Assembly: GCF_030553055.1 (NCBI RefSeq)
Contig: NZ_CP130713.1
Location: forward strand, 4,898,001-4,962,000
Origin: Streptomyces sp. XD-27
Lineage (GTDB): Bacteria; Actinomycetota; Actinomycetes; Streptomycetales; Streptomycetaceae
Direction of reading: 5' to 3'
DNA length: 64,000 bases
In this document: one piece after another, positions 7,433 to 16,772 of the stretch
Numbering within the stretch: the stretch's first letter is position 1
How the letters are laid out: every line of letters starts with the position of its first letter
Program-made: the position numbers and the translations under genes
The notes under the pieces: model-generated
What the model was told of the DNA's origin: nothing
The model's input: only the letters and a program-made list of their open reading frames with translations
Database searches by the model: none

Positions 7433-10360
7433 CTACACGGCGGCCGCGGGGGCCAGCAGCAAGCGGACTTCCTCCGCTTCGGCCGTGTTCAGCCGCTCGT
7501 GGATGGCCAGCGCCTCGCGCCAACAGGCCCGGGCACGATCGGGCTGCCCGATCGAGTCCAGGGCCTTGCCCAGAACCGTCAGCACCGTGCCGCGGCGCCA
7601 CTCACCGCCGACGAACCGCAGGGCCAGCGCCTGTTCGGCGTGCGTGGCCGCGTCCGCCGGGCGGGCTGCCGCCAGATGCACCTCGGCCAGGCGGGCGTGC
7701 GTGGACCCTTCCCACAGCCGCTGCCGGTTGTTGCGGAACAGTGTCAGCGCCTCGGTGAGCTGGACCAGGGCATCGGTGTGCCGCTCCGCGTGGTGCAGTG
7801 CGAGCCCCAGCGCGTACCGGCCGTTGGCGACGCGCAGCGCCAGTCCCAGGCTGCTGTAGATCTCGGTGCCCTCCGCGGCGAGTTCGATGGCGTTGTCGGT
7901 GCGCCCCATGGCCGCGTGCACCCGCGAGATATTGCACAGCGCGCCGGCGACACCGGGCAGGTTGTCGTCCGAGCGGAAGGCCTCCAGCGCCTGCTGGAAG
8001 TAGGCCGCGGCGTCGTCGTATCGCTTCTTGTACAGAGCGATGATTCCGCGCTCGTTCGGCGCCTCGCAGCCGGGCACCGGGTCCTCGGCCGCCAGCGCCA
8101 GCAGCATGGTGCGCTGCGCCTCGTCGTCGGCCTGCTCGAACCGTGAGGCCATCCAGTGCATGTGGGTGAGCATCAACCGGGCCCGGCCCTCGGCGCGGGC
8201 GTCCTCGGCCGCGTGCGCCGTGTCCCGCACGGCCAGCGCCGCCACCTCGTACTGCCGCGAGTTGGCCCCCGACTCGCCCAGGTCCTTGGCGGCGAGCAGC
8301 AAGTCGGCCGCGCGCCGCAGCGTCACGCCCTGCGCGCACTGGTTCACGCACGCCAGCAGGCAGTCGGCCTCCGCGAACAGCCAGTCCAGGGACTCCTTGC
8401 GGTCGGCGAAGTCCAGCCCCGGGTGGCTGGTGGGCTCCAGGTGGTCCACCAGCCGGTCGCCCGGCCGCTCCAGCGCGAACACCCGTGCCGCGCTGGCCAG
8501 GTAGAAGTCCAGCAGCCGGGACCGCGCCGCGTCCCGCTCCGCGGGGGGCTGCTCGTCCCGCTCGGCGCAGGCGCGCGCGAACAGCCGCACCAGATCGTGG
8601 TAGCGGTAGCGGCCCGGCGCGGCGGACTCCAGGAGGCTGGTGTCCACCAGCGATTCGAGCAGGTCCTCGGTGTCGGCGACGTCCATGTCGAGTACGGCAG
8701 CGGCGGCGGCCAGCGACATGTCCGGGCCGTCCGCCAACCCCAGCAGGCGGAAGGCGCGGGCCTGCTGGGGCTCCAACTGGCCGTACCCCAGCTCGAAGGT
8801 GGCCTTGACGGCCAGGTCACCGGCGCGCAGTTCGTCCAGGCGGCGGCGCTCGTCGGCGAGCTTGCGGGCCAGGACCGACACCGACCAGGTGCGGCGGGAC
8901 GCCAGCCGGGAGGCGGCGATCCGGATCGCCAGCGGCAGGAAGCCGCAGGCCGCCACCACGTCCATGGCGGCGTCCCGCTCGGCGTCCACCCGCTCCCGCC
9001 CGACGATGCGGGTGAACAGGACGAGCGCCTCCTCCGGGCTCATCACGTCCAGGTCCACCAGATGGGCGCTCTCCAGGTCCACCATCCGGTTGCGGCTGGT
9101 GACCAGCGCGGCGCAGCCGTCGGCGCCGGGCAGCAGCGGGCGCACCTGGGCGGCGTCCCGGGCGTTGTCCAGCAGCGTCAGGATGCGGCGCCCGTCGAGC
9201 AGCGAGCGGTAGAGCGCGGCGCGCTCCTCGACCCCGTCGGGGATGGCGTTGTCCGGGGTGCCGAGGGCGCGCAGGAAGGAGCCCAGGACGGCCTCCGGCT
9301 CGGCGACGACGGGTCCGGTGCCCTGGAGGTCGACGTAGAGCTGGCCGTCCGGGAAGTGGTGCCGGGCGGCGTGCGCCACGTGCACGGCCAGGGTGGTCTT
9401 GCCGACGCCGCCGATCCCGGCGACCGCCGAGACGGCCATGACGCTGCCCTCGCTGCTGCCCAGCTGCTCGCTCAGCTCCTGTACGAACGCGGCCCGGCCG
9501 GTGAAGTCCGCGACGGTCGCGGGCAGCTGGGCGGGGCGCACGAACGTCGCACCGGCGCCGGAGTGCTCCGCGACGGCGCTCGGCGGCGCGGCCAGCTCGG
9601 CGTCCGCCTGCAGGATGCGCTGCTGGAGCTCGGAGAGCTCCGGGCAGGGGTCCACCCCCAGCTCGTCGGCGAGCAGCCGGCGGGTGTCGGCGTAGACGGC
9701 CAGCGCCTCCGCCTGCCGCCCGCTGCGGTACAGCGCCAGCATCAGCAGCTCGCGCAGCCGCTCGCGCAGCGGATGGGCGGCGGTCAGCGCGGTGAGCTCC
9801 GAGACCGCCTCCGCGTGGTGGCCGAGCTCCAGGTCCAGGTCGAGCCGGGTCTCGATGAGGGAGCGGTGCCACTCCTCCAGCCGGGCGCGCTGGGTCTCCG
9901 CGTACGGGCCGGAGAGCCCGGCCAGCGGTTCGCCGTCCCACAGCTCCAGCGCCTCGCCGATCAGTTCGCGGGCCCGTTCACGATCACCGGAGTGGCGCGC
10001 CTTGTCCGCCTCCGCCGCCAACTGCTCGGCCACGTCGGCGTCCAGGGCGCCCAGGCCGGTGCGGATCGCGTAGCCGCCGGACTCGCTCACCAGGGCGTCC
10101 GCCTCCGGCCCGAAGGCCTTGCGGAGCCGGGAGGCGTACGTACGCAGCGCCGCCACCGCCGCCTGCGGCGGCTCCTCGCCCCACAGCCCGTCGACCAGCT
10201 CCGGGGCGGTCGCGGTGCGTCCGCCGCGCAGCAGCAGGGCCGCGAGCAGCGCGCGCTGCTGCGGTGAGCCGAGGCCCAGCGGTTCCTCGCCCCGCCAGGC
10301 CCGGACCGGTCCGAGCACGGCGAAGCGCAAACGCAGCCCGTGCCCCTTGTCGCCGGTCAT
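7433..10360 (-). CDS. afsR: AfsR: SARP-type STAND regulator (wHTH-BTAD-NB-ARC-TPR)
   Basis: This encodes 975 residues, close to the 993 of S. coelicolor AfsR. Order: OmpR-like winged helix (about 10-95, LRTYASRLRKAFG), BTAD (about 105-255, QAEALAVYADTRRLLADELG), NB-ARC ATPase with Walker A GIGGVGKTT (Lys near 321), Walker B RRILTLLDNA and GLPLA-like GFLPLAIRIAASRLA, a winged helix ending RYRYHDLVRLFARAC, then TPRs from about 660. It binds DNA, is phosphorylated by AfsK-type kinases in Streptomyces and activates afsS and antibiotic production. The start ATG follows AGGGGGAGACC. The afsS-like gene lies downstream and a tandem paralogue upstream. Adjacent position to afsS makes this the afsR orthologue rather than the second copy. 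Confidence 0.85.
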   Translation of the reverse strand: MTGDKGHGLRLRFAVLGPVRAWRGEEPLGLGSPQQRALLAALLLRGGRTATAPELVDGLWGEEPPQAAVAALRTYASRLRKAFGPEADALVSESGGYAIRTGLGALDADVAEQLAAEADKARHSGDRERARELIGEALELWDGEPLAGLSGPYAETQRARLEEWHRSLIETRLDLDLELGHHAEAVSELTALTAAHPLRERLRELLMLALYRSGRQAEALAVYADTRRLLADELGVDPCPELSELQQRILQADAELAAPPSAVAEHSGAGATFVRPAQLPATVADFTGRAAFVQELSEQLGSSEGSVMAVSAVAGIGGVGKTTLAVHVAHAARHHFPDGQLYVDLQGTGPVVAEPEAVLGSFLRALGTPDNAIPDGVEERAALYRSLLDGRRILTLLDNARDAAQVRPLLPGADGCAALVTSRNRMVDLESAHLVDLDVMSPEEALVLFTRIVGRERVDAERDAAMDVVAACGFLPLAIRIAASRLASRRTWSVSVLARKLADERRRLDELRAGDLAVKATFELGYGQLEPQQARAFRLLGLADGPDMSLAAAAAVLDMDVADTEDLLESLVDTSLLESAAPGRYRYHDLVRLFARACAERDEQPPAERDAARSRLLDFYLASAARVFALERPGDRLVDHLEPTSHPGLDFADRKESLDWLFAEADCLLACVNQCAQGVTLRRAADLLLAAKDLGESGANSRQYEVAALAVRDTAHAAEDARAEGRARLMLTHMHWMASRFEQADDEAQRTMLLALAAEDPVPGCEAPNERGIIALYKKRYDDAAAYFQQALEAFRSDDNLPGVAGALCNISRVHAAMGRTDNAIELAAEGTEIYSSLGLALRVANGRYALGLALHHAERHTDALVQLTEALTLFRNNRQRLWEGSTHARLAEVHLAAARPADAATHAEQALALRFVGGEWRRGTVLTVLGKALDSIGQPDRARACWREALAIHERLNTAEAEEVRLLLAPAAAV

Positions 10361-10471
10361 GGTCTCCCCCTGCCTGTGCCTGCCAGTCGCACCGGCCAGT
10401 TTGCCTTGTCCGCGCCCCCGGCGTCAGTAGGGGCCGGTGCTCTCCACAAGGCCCACCAGAGTTGTCCGAAC

Positions 10472-13321
10472 TCACACAGCTGGCGGCTCGTCAGTTTTAT
10501 GCCAGGAAATCGAATCTGTGCCGTTTAGCAGGTGCAGGAACGGCGGTTGGGGCGCTGCTGGGGAGCCGTCCGGCGGCCGGTCCGGGGCCGCCGGCGAGCC
10601 GGCTCCGCGCGCCGCGCCGGAGAGCAGTTCCCGCACCTCGTGCTGCTCCGACGACCCCAGGTGCTCATAAATGGCGAGCGCTTCGCCCCAGCATGCGCGC
10701 GCTCGGTCGGTCTGTCCGATGGCGTCAAGCGCCCTGCCGAGCACTGTCAGGAAGGCGCCACGCCGCCACGCGCCGCCCAGGCCGCGCAACGCCAGCGCCC
10801 GCTCGGCGTGTTCCGCGGCGAGCGCCGGACGGTCCGCCAACAGGAGGGTTTCGGCCAACCGGTAGTGCGTCATGCCCTCCCAGAGTTGCTGGCGGCACTC
10901 CCTGAAGATGCGCAGAGCACCGTTGAGTTGAGCCACGGCCTCGTCCGGTCGGCCCGCCCGGGTGAGCGCGATGCCCAGCGCGTACATGCCGTTGCCGAGC
11001 CGCAGTGAGCCCCCCAGCCGCCGGTAGATGGCCAGCGCCTGCTCGATCATCTCCAGCCCGTCCTGGGTGCGTCCGGTGTTCAGCCGGGTCCTGGCCAGGT
11101 TGGACAGCGCGCTCGCCTCGCCCGGCTCGTCGCCGATGGCGCGGAAGGCGCGCAGCGCCCGGGCGAAGCACTCGGCCGCGTCCCGCTGCCGGTTCTGGTA
11201 CAGGGCGATGATGCCGCGCTGGTTGTACATCCGCCCGATGAGCGGATCGGCGGCGGCGCGCCCCAGCTCGATGGCCCTGCGCAGTTCGCGGTCCCCCTCC
11301 TGGAACCGCCCGCCGACGTTGTACAGATGCCCCAGGGTGGAGCGGGCGCGCCCCTCGGCGCGGGCGTCCCCCGCGGCCCGCGCCGCTTCGCTGACGGCCC
11401 GGGCCGCGGCCTCGTACGGACGCGACTTGGCGCCCGACTCGGCGAGGTCGAAGGCGGCGGTGAGCAGATCGGCGGCGCGGCGCGGCAGGGCGCCGCCGAC
11501 GCACTGCCGGGCGCACGCGATCAGGCTGTCCGCCTCGGTGAACAGCCAGTCCAGGGCCTGTGCCGAGGTGGCGAAGGCAGGCCCGCGCTGGGCGGTGGGC
11601 GCCAGGTGCTCCACGGTCGGGTCGCCGGGGCGCTCCATGGCGTGCACCCGGCCCGCCGTGGCGAGGTAGAAGTCCAGCAGCCGGGAGAGCGCCGCCTCCC
11701 GCTCGGCGGGCCGCTGGTCGCGTTCGGCGCACGCGCGGGCGTACAGGCGTACCAGGTCGTGGAACCGGTAGCGGCCGGGCACCGCCGACTCCAGCAGGGA
11801 GCTGCCGACCAGGGAGTCCAGCAGCCGCGCGGTGGCGTCGGTGTCCATGTCGAGTACGGCAGCGGCGGCGGCCAGTGAGATGTCCGGGCCGTCGGCGAGG
11901 CCGAGCAGGCGGAAGGCGCGGGCCTGCCGGTGCTCCAGCTGGCCGTATCCCAGCTCGAAGGTGGCCTTGACGGCCAGGTCTCCGGCGCGCAGTTCGTCCA
12001 GGCGGCGGCGTTCGTCGGCGAGCTTGCGGGCCAGGACGGAGACGGTCCAGGTGCGGCGGGCGGCCAGCCGGGAGGCCGCGATCCGGATCGCCAGCGGCAG
12101 GAAGCCGCAGGCCGCCACCACCCGCCTGGCCTCCTCGCGTTCGACGTCGGCGCGCTCCTGCCCCACGATGTGCGCGAAGAGCGCGTACGCCTCCCGCGGG
12201 CTCAGCACGTCGAGGTCGATCAGATGGGCGCCGTCCAGGTCGGACATCCGGACCCGGCTGGTGACCAGCGCGGCGCAGCCGTCGGTACCGGGCAGCAGCG
12301 GGCGGATCTGCGTGGCGTCGCGGGCGTTGTCCAGCAGCGCCAGGACGCGGCGGCCGCCGAGCGCGGAGCGGTAGAGCGCGGTGCGCTGCTCCACGCCGTC
12401 GGGGATCGCGGTGTCGGGGGTCCCCAGGGCGCGCAGGAAGGAGCCGAGGACGGCCTCCGGTTCGACCGGCGAGGAACCGGTGCCCCGCAGGTCGACGTAG
12501 AGCTGGCCGTCGGGGAAGTGCGCGCGGGCCGCGTGCGCGACATGGACGGCCAGCGCCGTCTTGCCGATGCCGCCGGTGCCGGCCACGGACAGCACCGCGG
12601 GCGTGCCGCCGCGCACGGCGGCGAGCCGGGCGCCGAGCTCGCCGGCGACGTCCGTGCGGCCGGTGAAGTCGGCGACGGTGGCGGGCAGCTGCGCGGGCCG
12701 TACGGGCGCCGTGGGGGCGGGCGGCGCGGCGGGCGCGCCGGCGGGCCAGGCCAGCCCCGGATCCCGGCGCAGGACGCGCAGCCGGGTCTCGGTGAGCCGC
12801 TCGCCGGGGGCGATGCCGAGCTCGGCCGCGAGCAGCCGGCGGGTGTCGGCGTAGACGGCCAGCGCCTCCGCCTGCCGTCCGCTGCGGTACAGGGCCACCA
12901 TGAGGAGTTCGCGCAGCCGCTCGTTCAGTGGGTGCGCGGCGGTGAGCGCGGTGAGCTCGGAGACGGCCTCGGCGTGCCGGCCGCGCTCCAGCGCCAGGTC
13001 GAGCCGGGCCTCGGCCAGGGCGAGGGGCTCGTGCGGGTGCTCGTGGGCGTGGCTCCGCGGGCGGTCCTGGGCGCGCTCCGGCGTGTGGCCGTCCGCGTGG
13101 CCGTCCGTGTGGTCGTCCGCGCGGATTCCGTGGCGTGCCTGAGGCCGCCCGGTGCGGGCGTGCGCGCCGACGTCCTCGCCGCCCTCGTCGACCCCGTGGG
13201 ACTCATCCGCCCCATGCGCGTCATGTGCCTCATGCGCCCCATGGTCCGGACGGCCATCGGCCGGGCCGAGCACCGTGGAGTGCGGCGGTCGCTTGTACCC
13301 CTGCCCCTTGTCCTGGGCCAT
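10472..13321 (-). CDS. AfsR paralogue lacking the DNA-binding domain, with His/Asp-rich N-terminus
   Basis: This encodes 949 residues, a tandem duplicate of the downstream afsR. The first residues (MAQDKGQGYKRPPHSTVLGP) still match the start of AfsR (MTGDKGHGLRLRFAVLGP), and the leader before each gene is similar, but the whole winged helix and early BTAD are missing. In their place residues 22-105 are rich in His (14), Asp, Glu and Gly. The rest is intact: BTAD helices (about 108-180), NB-ARC with GTGGIGKTALA (Lys near 254), LLDNARDA, RYRFHDLVRLYARAC and TPRs. It cannot bind DNA by the SARP route, so it could sequester AfsR in mixed oligomers or sense metal. I chose the ATG at 13321 (GCGCAGGGGGAAACC upstream); the frame is open 23 codons further. 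Reading is continuous, so this is not obvious decay. Confidence 0.85.
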   Translation of the reverse strand: MAQDKGQGYKRPPHSTVLGPADGRPDHGAHEAHDAHGADESHGVDEGGEDVGAHARTGRPQARHGIRADDHTDGHADGHTPERAQDRPRSHAHEHPHEPLALAEARLDLALERGRHAEAVSELTALTAAHPLNERLRELLMVALYRSGRQAEALAVYADTRRLLAAELGIAPGERLTETRLRVLRRDPGLAWPAGAPAAPPAPTAPVRPAQLPATVADFTGRTDVAGELGARLAAVRGGTPAVLSVAGTGGIGKTALAVHVAHAARAHFPDGQLYVDLRGTGSSPVEPEAVLGSFLRALGTPDTAIPDGVEQRTALYRSALGGRRVLALLDNARDATQIRPLLPGTDGCAALVTSRVRMSDLDGAHLIDLDVLSPREAYALFAHIVGQERADVEREEARRVVAACGFLPLAIRIAASRLAARRTWTVSVLARKLADERRRLDELRAGDLAVKATFELGYGQLEHRQARAFRLLGLADGPDISLAAAAAVLDMDTDATARLLDSLVGSSLLESAVPGRYRFHDLVRLYARACAERDQRPAEREAALSRLLDFYLATAGRVHAMERPGDPTVEHLAPTAQRGPAFATSAQALDWLFTEADSLIACARQCVGGALPRRAADLLTAAFDLAESGAKSRPYEAAARAVSEAARAAGDARAEGRARSTLGHLYNVGGRFQEGDRELRRAIELGRAAADPLIGRMYNQRGIIALYQNRQRDAAECFARALRAFRAIGDEPGEASALSNLARTRLNTGRTQDGLEMIEQALAIYRRLGGSLRLGNGMYALGIALTRAGRPDEAVAQLNGALRIFRECRQQLWEGMTHYRLAETLLLADRPALAAEHAERALALRGLGGAWRRGAFLTVLGRALDAIGQTDRARACWGEALAIYEHLGSSEQHEVRELLSGAARGAGSPAAPDRPPDGSPAAPQPPFLHLLNGTDSISWHKTDEPPAV

Positions 13322-13429
13322 GGTTTCCCCCTGCGCGTACTTTCTCGCTGCGCTGGCCAGTCTGCCTTGCCGGACCCGTCGCGTCAGCACGGATGCGCGT
13401 GAGTACGTACCGGGGAACCGGACCGCTCA

Positions 13430-13450
13430 GAGCTGACGACCCGTCAGATC
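13430..13450. promoter_or_regulatory. CTGAC-N5-GTCAG operator before amidohydrolase
   Basis: CTGAC-GACCC-GTCAG with a right half-site CGTCAGATC (8 of 9 to the consensus from 17559). It ends 18 bases before the ATG at 13469 and so would overlap the promoter or ribosome site; binding should repress directly. Confidence 0.6.
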
Positions 13451-13468
13451 GGCGCTACGGTGGCACCC

Positions 13469-14689
13469 ATGGAGAGCTTCCCGGAGATCATCTCGGTGGA
13501 CGACCACACGGTTGAGCCCCCGCACGTCTGGCGGGACCGGCTTCCGTCGAAGTACCGCGACGTGGGTCCGCGTGTCGTCCGCGCCCCGCTGAAAGACCTC
13601 ACGTTCATCGGCGGCAGGTTCGCCCCCGTCATGGGTGGGCCCGGGGACGAGGGGCCGCTCGCCGACTGGTGGGTCTACGAGGACCTGCGCCGCCCCCTCA
13701 CCCGCCTGGACACCGCCGTCGGCTACGACCGGGACGAGGTCAGGCTCGAAGCGATCACCTTCGAGCAGATGCGGCCGGGTTCGTTCTCGGTGCCGGAGCG
13801 GTTGGCCGACATGGACCTCAACCATGTCCGCTCCGCCCTGTGCTTCCCCACCTTCCCGCGCTTCTGCGGGCAGACGTTCACCGAGGCGAAGGACCGCGAA
13901 CTCGGACTGCTGGGGGTGCGCGCGTACAACGACTGGATGGTGGAGGAGTGGTGCGGGCCGCAGGCGGGCGGGCGCCTGATACCACTGACCCTCATCCCGC
14001 TGTGGGACGCGGAGCCGGCCGCCGCCGAGGTGCGCCGCAACGCCGCCCGCGGGGTGCGGGCCGTCTGCTTCTCGGAGATCCCGCCGCGCCTGGGCCTGCC
14101 GTCGGTGCACACCCGCGCCTGGGACCCGTTCCTGGCGGCCTGCGAGGAGACCGGCACGGTCATCGCGATGCACATCGGCTCGTCCTCGCAGATGCCGTCC
14201 ACCTCGGCGGACGCGCCGCCGGCGGTCGGTTCCACCATCACCTTCGCCAACTGCTGCTTCTCGCTGGTCGACTGGCTGATGTCCGGGATCTTCGACCGCT
14301 TCCCCCGGCTGCGGATCATGTACGCCGAGGGGCAGATCGGGTGGATCCCGTACATCCTGGAGCGCGCGGACGTGGTCTGGGAGGAGAACCGCGGCTGGGG
14401 CGGGGTGGCGGACAAGGTGCTGCGACCGCCCTCGGAGCTGTTCGCGGAACACGTCTACGGCTGCTTCTTCGACGACCCGGTGGGGCTGCGGAACCTCGAC
14501 GCGATCGGGGTGGGAAACGTGCTGTACGAGACCGACTACCCGCACTCCGACTCCACCTGGCCCCGTTCCCGGGAGGTCGGCGAGGCGCAGATGGCGCACC
14601 TGCCGCCGGAGACCGTGGAGCGGATCGTCCGGGGCAACGCCATCGAACTGCTGGGGCTGACCGAGGACGGGCTGTGGGCGGGCCCGTGA
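13469..14689 (+). CDS. Amidohydrolase-family (TIM-barrel) metal-dependent hydrolase/decarboxylase
   Basis: This encodes 406 residues of the Amidohydro_2 superfamily. The N-terminal SVDDHTVEPPHVW replaces the metal HxH by DDHT, a known variant in actinobacterial members. Later motifs are VIAMHIGSSSQ (near residue 233), YAEGQIGWIPYILERAD and YETDYPHSDSTWP (near 353), which carry the remaining ligands. This subgroup is common in mycobacterial and Streptomyces clusters for breakdown of aromatic or alicyclic acids, where members act as decarboxylases or C-C hydrolases. The ATG was preferred over a GTG 9 bases earlier because the protein then starts like its family (MESFPEIISVDDH). A regulon operator lies immediately upstream. 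Confidence 0.85.
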   Translation: MESFPEIISVDDHTVEPPHVWRDRLPSKYRDVGPRVVRAPLKDLTFIGGRFAPVMGGPGDEGPLADWWVYEDLRRPLTRLDTAVGYDRDEVRLEAITFEQMRPGSFSVPERLADMDLNHVRSALCFPTFPRFCGQTFTEAKDRELGLLGVRAYNDWMVEEWCGPQAGGRLIPLTLIPLWDAEPAAAEVRRNAARGVRAVCFSEIPPRLGLPSVHTRAWDPFLAACEETGTVIAMHIGSSSQMPSTSADAPPAVGSTITFANCCFSLVDWLMSGIFDRFPRLRIMYAEGQIGWIPYILERADVVWEENRGWGGVADKVLRPPSELFAEHVYGCFFDDPVGLRNLDAIGVGNVLYETDYPHSDSTWPRSREVGEAQMAHLPPETVERIVRGNAIELLGLTEDGLWAGP

Positions 14690-14717
14690 CCTGACCGCTC
14701 CGTACGCCCGTCCGGGT

Positions 14718-14740
14718 GGCGGACCGCGGTCGCGTCCGCC
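14718..14740 (+). terminator. Hairpin after amidohydrolase gene
   Basis: GGCGGAC and GTCCGCC pair around CGCGGTCGC 28 bases past the stop. No T tract, as is usual in this genome. Confidence 0.45.
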
Positions 14741-14836
14741 GCGCGGGCGCGGCCTCCGGCGCGTGCCCGTGCCCGGCGTCCCATGATGGCCGTATCAGAC
14801 CGTATTCGGACATACGTGGCACATCTGGAGGCGTCC

Positions 14837-15616
14837 ATGGGCTGGTCGGCACGGCGAGGAAGGAGGGCCGCGCTGTCCGCCTGCGCGCTGCTCATGGCGA
14901 TGGCGCTGACGGCCTGCGGCGACGGGGACGGAGACGGCGAGGAGCCGGAGCGGACCCCTGCGACGACGGCCACCCCCTCGCCGTCCCCGACCGGGACCCC
15001 GGACCCCGCGGACTTCGTCGCGAAGATCGACAACCCGTATCTGCCGCTCGTGCCCGGCACCACGTTCCGCTACGAGGGCGTCGGCGACGAGGGGCAGAGG
15101 GAGCAGGGCGTCGTGGAGGTCACCCGGCAGACCAAGGAGATCCTCGGGGTGCGCACCACCGTCGTACGGGACACCGTCCGCGAGGACGGCGAGGTCGTCG
15201 AGGACACCTTCGACTGGTACGCCCAGGACCGCGACGGCAACGTCTGGTACTTCGGCGAGGACTCCAAGGACCTGGAGGGCGGCAAGGTCGTGAGCACCGA
15301 GGGCTCGTGGCAGGCGGGCAAGGACGGCGCCGAGCCCGGCATCGTCATGGAGGCCCACCCCAAGGCCGGGGACGTCTACCGCCAGGAGCACGCCAAGGGC
15401 GTGGCCGAGGACATGGGCGAGGTGCTCGGCCTGGACGAGCGGGTCACGGTGGCGTACGGCAAGTTCGACCGCGTGCTCAAGACCAAGGACTTCACGCCGC
15501 TGGAGCCGGACGTGGTCGAGCACAAGTTCTATGCCCGGGGTGTGGGTCTCGTGCGCGAGGAGGCGGTCAAGGGCGGCAAGGGGCACCTGGAGCTGGTGGA
15601 GGTCACCCGCCCCTGA
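14837..15616 (+). CDS. Lipoprotein of unknown function
   Basis: This encodes 259 residues from the ATG at 14837 (GGAG 6 bases upstream); earlier in-frame ATGs at 14783 would delay the signal peptide. Residues 1-28 form a lipoprotein signal with lipobox LTAC. A Thr/Pro/Ser-rich spacer (to about 60) precedes a beta-rich domain: NPYLPLVPGTTFRYEG, VVRDTVREDGEVVEDTFDWY, NVWYFGEDSK, GSWQAGKDGAEPGIVM and VEHKFYARGVGLV. This pattern is seen in many actinobacterial and planctomycete secreted proteins that carry no assigned activity. It lies between two genes preceded by the same operator but has no such site itself, so it may not belong to the catabolic regulon. Confidence 0.8.
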   Translation: MGWSARRGRRAALSACALLMAMALTACGDGDGDGEEPERTPATTATPSPSPTGTPDPADFVAKIDNPYLPLVPGTTFRYEGVGDEGQREQGVVEVTRQTKEILGVRTTVVRDTVREDGEVVEDTFDWYAQDRDGNVWYFGEDSKDLEGGKVVSTEGSWQAGKDGAEPGIVMEAHPKAGDVYRQEHAKGVAEDMGEVLGLDERVTVAYGKFDRVLKTKDFTPLEPDVVEHKFYARGVGLVREEAVKGGKGHLELVEVTRP

Positions 15617-15635
15617 CCCGGTCCGCCCGCCCTCT

Positions 15636-15656
15636 TGTCTGATGGGCCGTCAGATT
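15636..15656. promoter_or_regulatory. CTGAY-N5-GTCAG operator before LLM oxidoreductase
   Basis: CTGAT-GGGCC-GTCAG; the right half CGTCAGATT is identical to the perfect palindrome at 17559-17579 and the left half matches 6 of 9. It lies 40 bases before the GTG at 15696. Confidence 0.6.
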
Positions 15657-15695
15657 CCACGATGGCGGACGTCGGGCGCGACCAAGGGAGGCCTC

Positions 15696-16694
15696 GTGGG
15701 CGGCAACGGCACGAATGCCGGCAAGGGCGTTGATGGCGGCAGCGGCATACGGGTCCTGCCGCGGGGCCGGCTCAGCTACGGCATCCAGCTCCCCGTCCAG
15801 TCGCAGAGCACCCTTTACGCCGAGTCGTGGGAGGCCGGGGCCGGGCCCGCCGACCTGGTCGCCGTCGCCCGCGCGGCCGACCGCCTCGGCTTTGCGTACG
15901 TCGCCACCTGCGACCACGTGGCCGTGCCCCGGCGGCTGGCCGCCGCCATGAGCACCGTCTGGTATGACCCGGTGACCACCCTGGCGTATCTCGCCGCCGC
16001 GACCGAACGGGTGCGGCTGCTCAGCCATGTCGCGGTCGTCGCGCTGCGCCACCCGCTGGTCACCGCCAAGCAGTACGCGACCCTCGACCGGCTCTCCGGC
16101 GGGCGGCTGATCCTCGGTGTCGGCGCCGGGCACGTGGCCGAGGAGTTCGCGGCGCTGGGAGTGGACTTCGACCGGCGCGGACCGCTGCTGGACGAGACGA
16201 TCGACGCGCTGAAGGCCGGGCTGGGGCCCGAGGAGTTCTGGGAGTTCCACGGCGAGAGCCTGGACGTCTCCGGCCTGGGGCAGGCGCCCCGCCCCGCCCA
16301 GCTGCCGCGGCCGCCGCTGTGGGTCGGCGGCTCCTCGCCCGCGGCGCTGCGCAGGGCGGCGGTGCGGGGTGACGGCTGGCTGCCGCAGGGGGACCCGCGG
16401 GACCGGCTGCCGGGGCTGATCGCCCGGCTGCGCGCCCTGCGCGAGCGGGCCGGGGTCACCGAGCCCGCCGAAATCGGTGCCATCGCCGAACCCGCTTACG
16501 TCGGGGAGCCCCGCTGGCGCGTCGGCCGCCGGACCCTGACCGGGCCGGGGGAGCGGATCGCGGAGAGCCTGCGCGCGTACCGGGCGATGGGCGTGGACCA
16601 GGTCCAGGTGCGGTTCCGCAGCCGCGGCCGCACCGAACTGACGGACCAGATGGCGGCGTTCGCCGCCGAGGTCGCCCCGCATCTGACCGACTAG
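15696..16694 (+). CDS. LLM-class F420-dependent oxidoreductase
   Basis: This encodes 332 residues of the luciferase-like (LLM) TIM barrel. Typical segments are ADRLGFAYVATCDHVAVPR, YDPVTTLAYLAAATERVRLL, VALRHPLVTAKQYATLDRLS, GGRLILGVGAGHVAEEF and PPLWVGGSSPAALRRAA. The family uses F420 or FMN to oxidise or reduce alcohols, ketones or ring carbons. The GTG at 15696 has AGGGAGG upstream and fits the family start near residue 20; the frame is open further left without a ribosome site. A regulon operator precedes it and an SDR gene follows 78 bases later, so it probably acts in the same degradation pathway. F420 dependence is inferred from the subfamily. Confidence 0.85.
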   Translation: MGGNGTNAGKGVDGGSGIRVLPRGRLSYGIQLPVQSQSTLYAESWEAGAGPADLVAVARAADRLGFAYVATCDHVAVPRRLAAAMSTVWYDPVTTLAYLAAATERVRLLSHVAVVALRHPLVTAKQYATLDRLSGGRLILGVGAGHVAEEFAALGVDFDRRGPLLDETIDALKAGLGPEEFWEFHGESLDVSGLGQAPRPAQLPRPPLWVGGSSPAALRRAAVRGDGWLPQGDPRDRLPGLIARLRALRERAGVTEPAEIGAIAEPAYVGEPRWRVGRRTLTGPGERIAESLRAYRAMGVDQVQVRFRSRGRTELTDQMAAFAAEVAPHLTD

Positions 16695-16772
16695 GCCGCC
16701 TGCGGCGGGTCGTCTTCTTCTCCGCCCCGCCCGCCGGACGCGCCGCAGGACCACACCACCAGGGAGGCCATC

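Noticed and set aside
8156..10267. 703-codon plus-strand open frame across afsR
   Set aside because: Antisense shadow of the AfsR gene, composed of Gln/Val/Arg/His without domain pattern.
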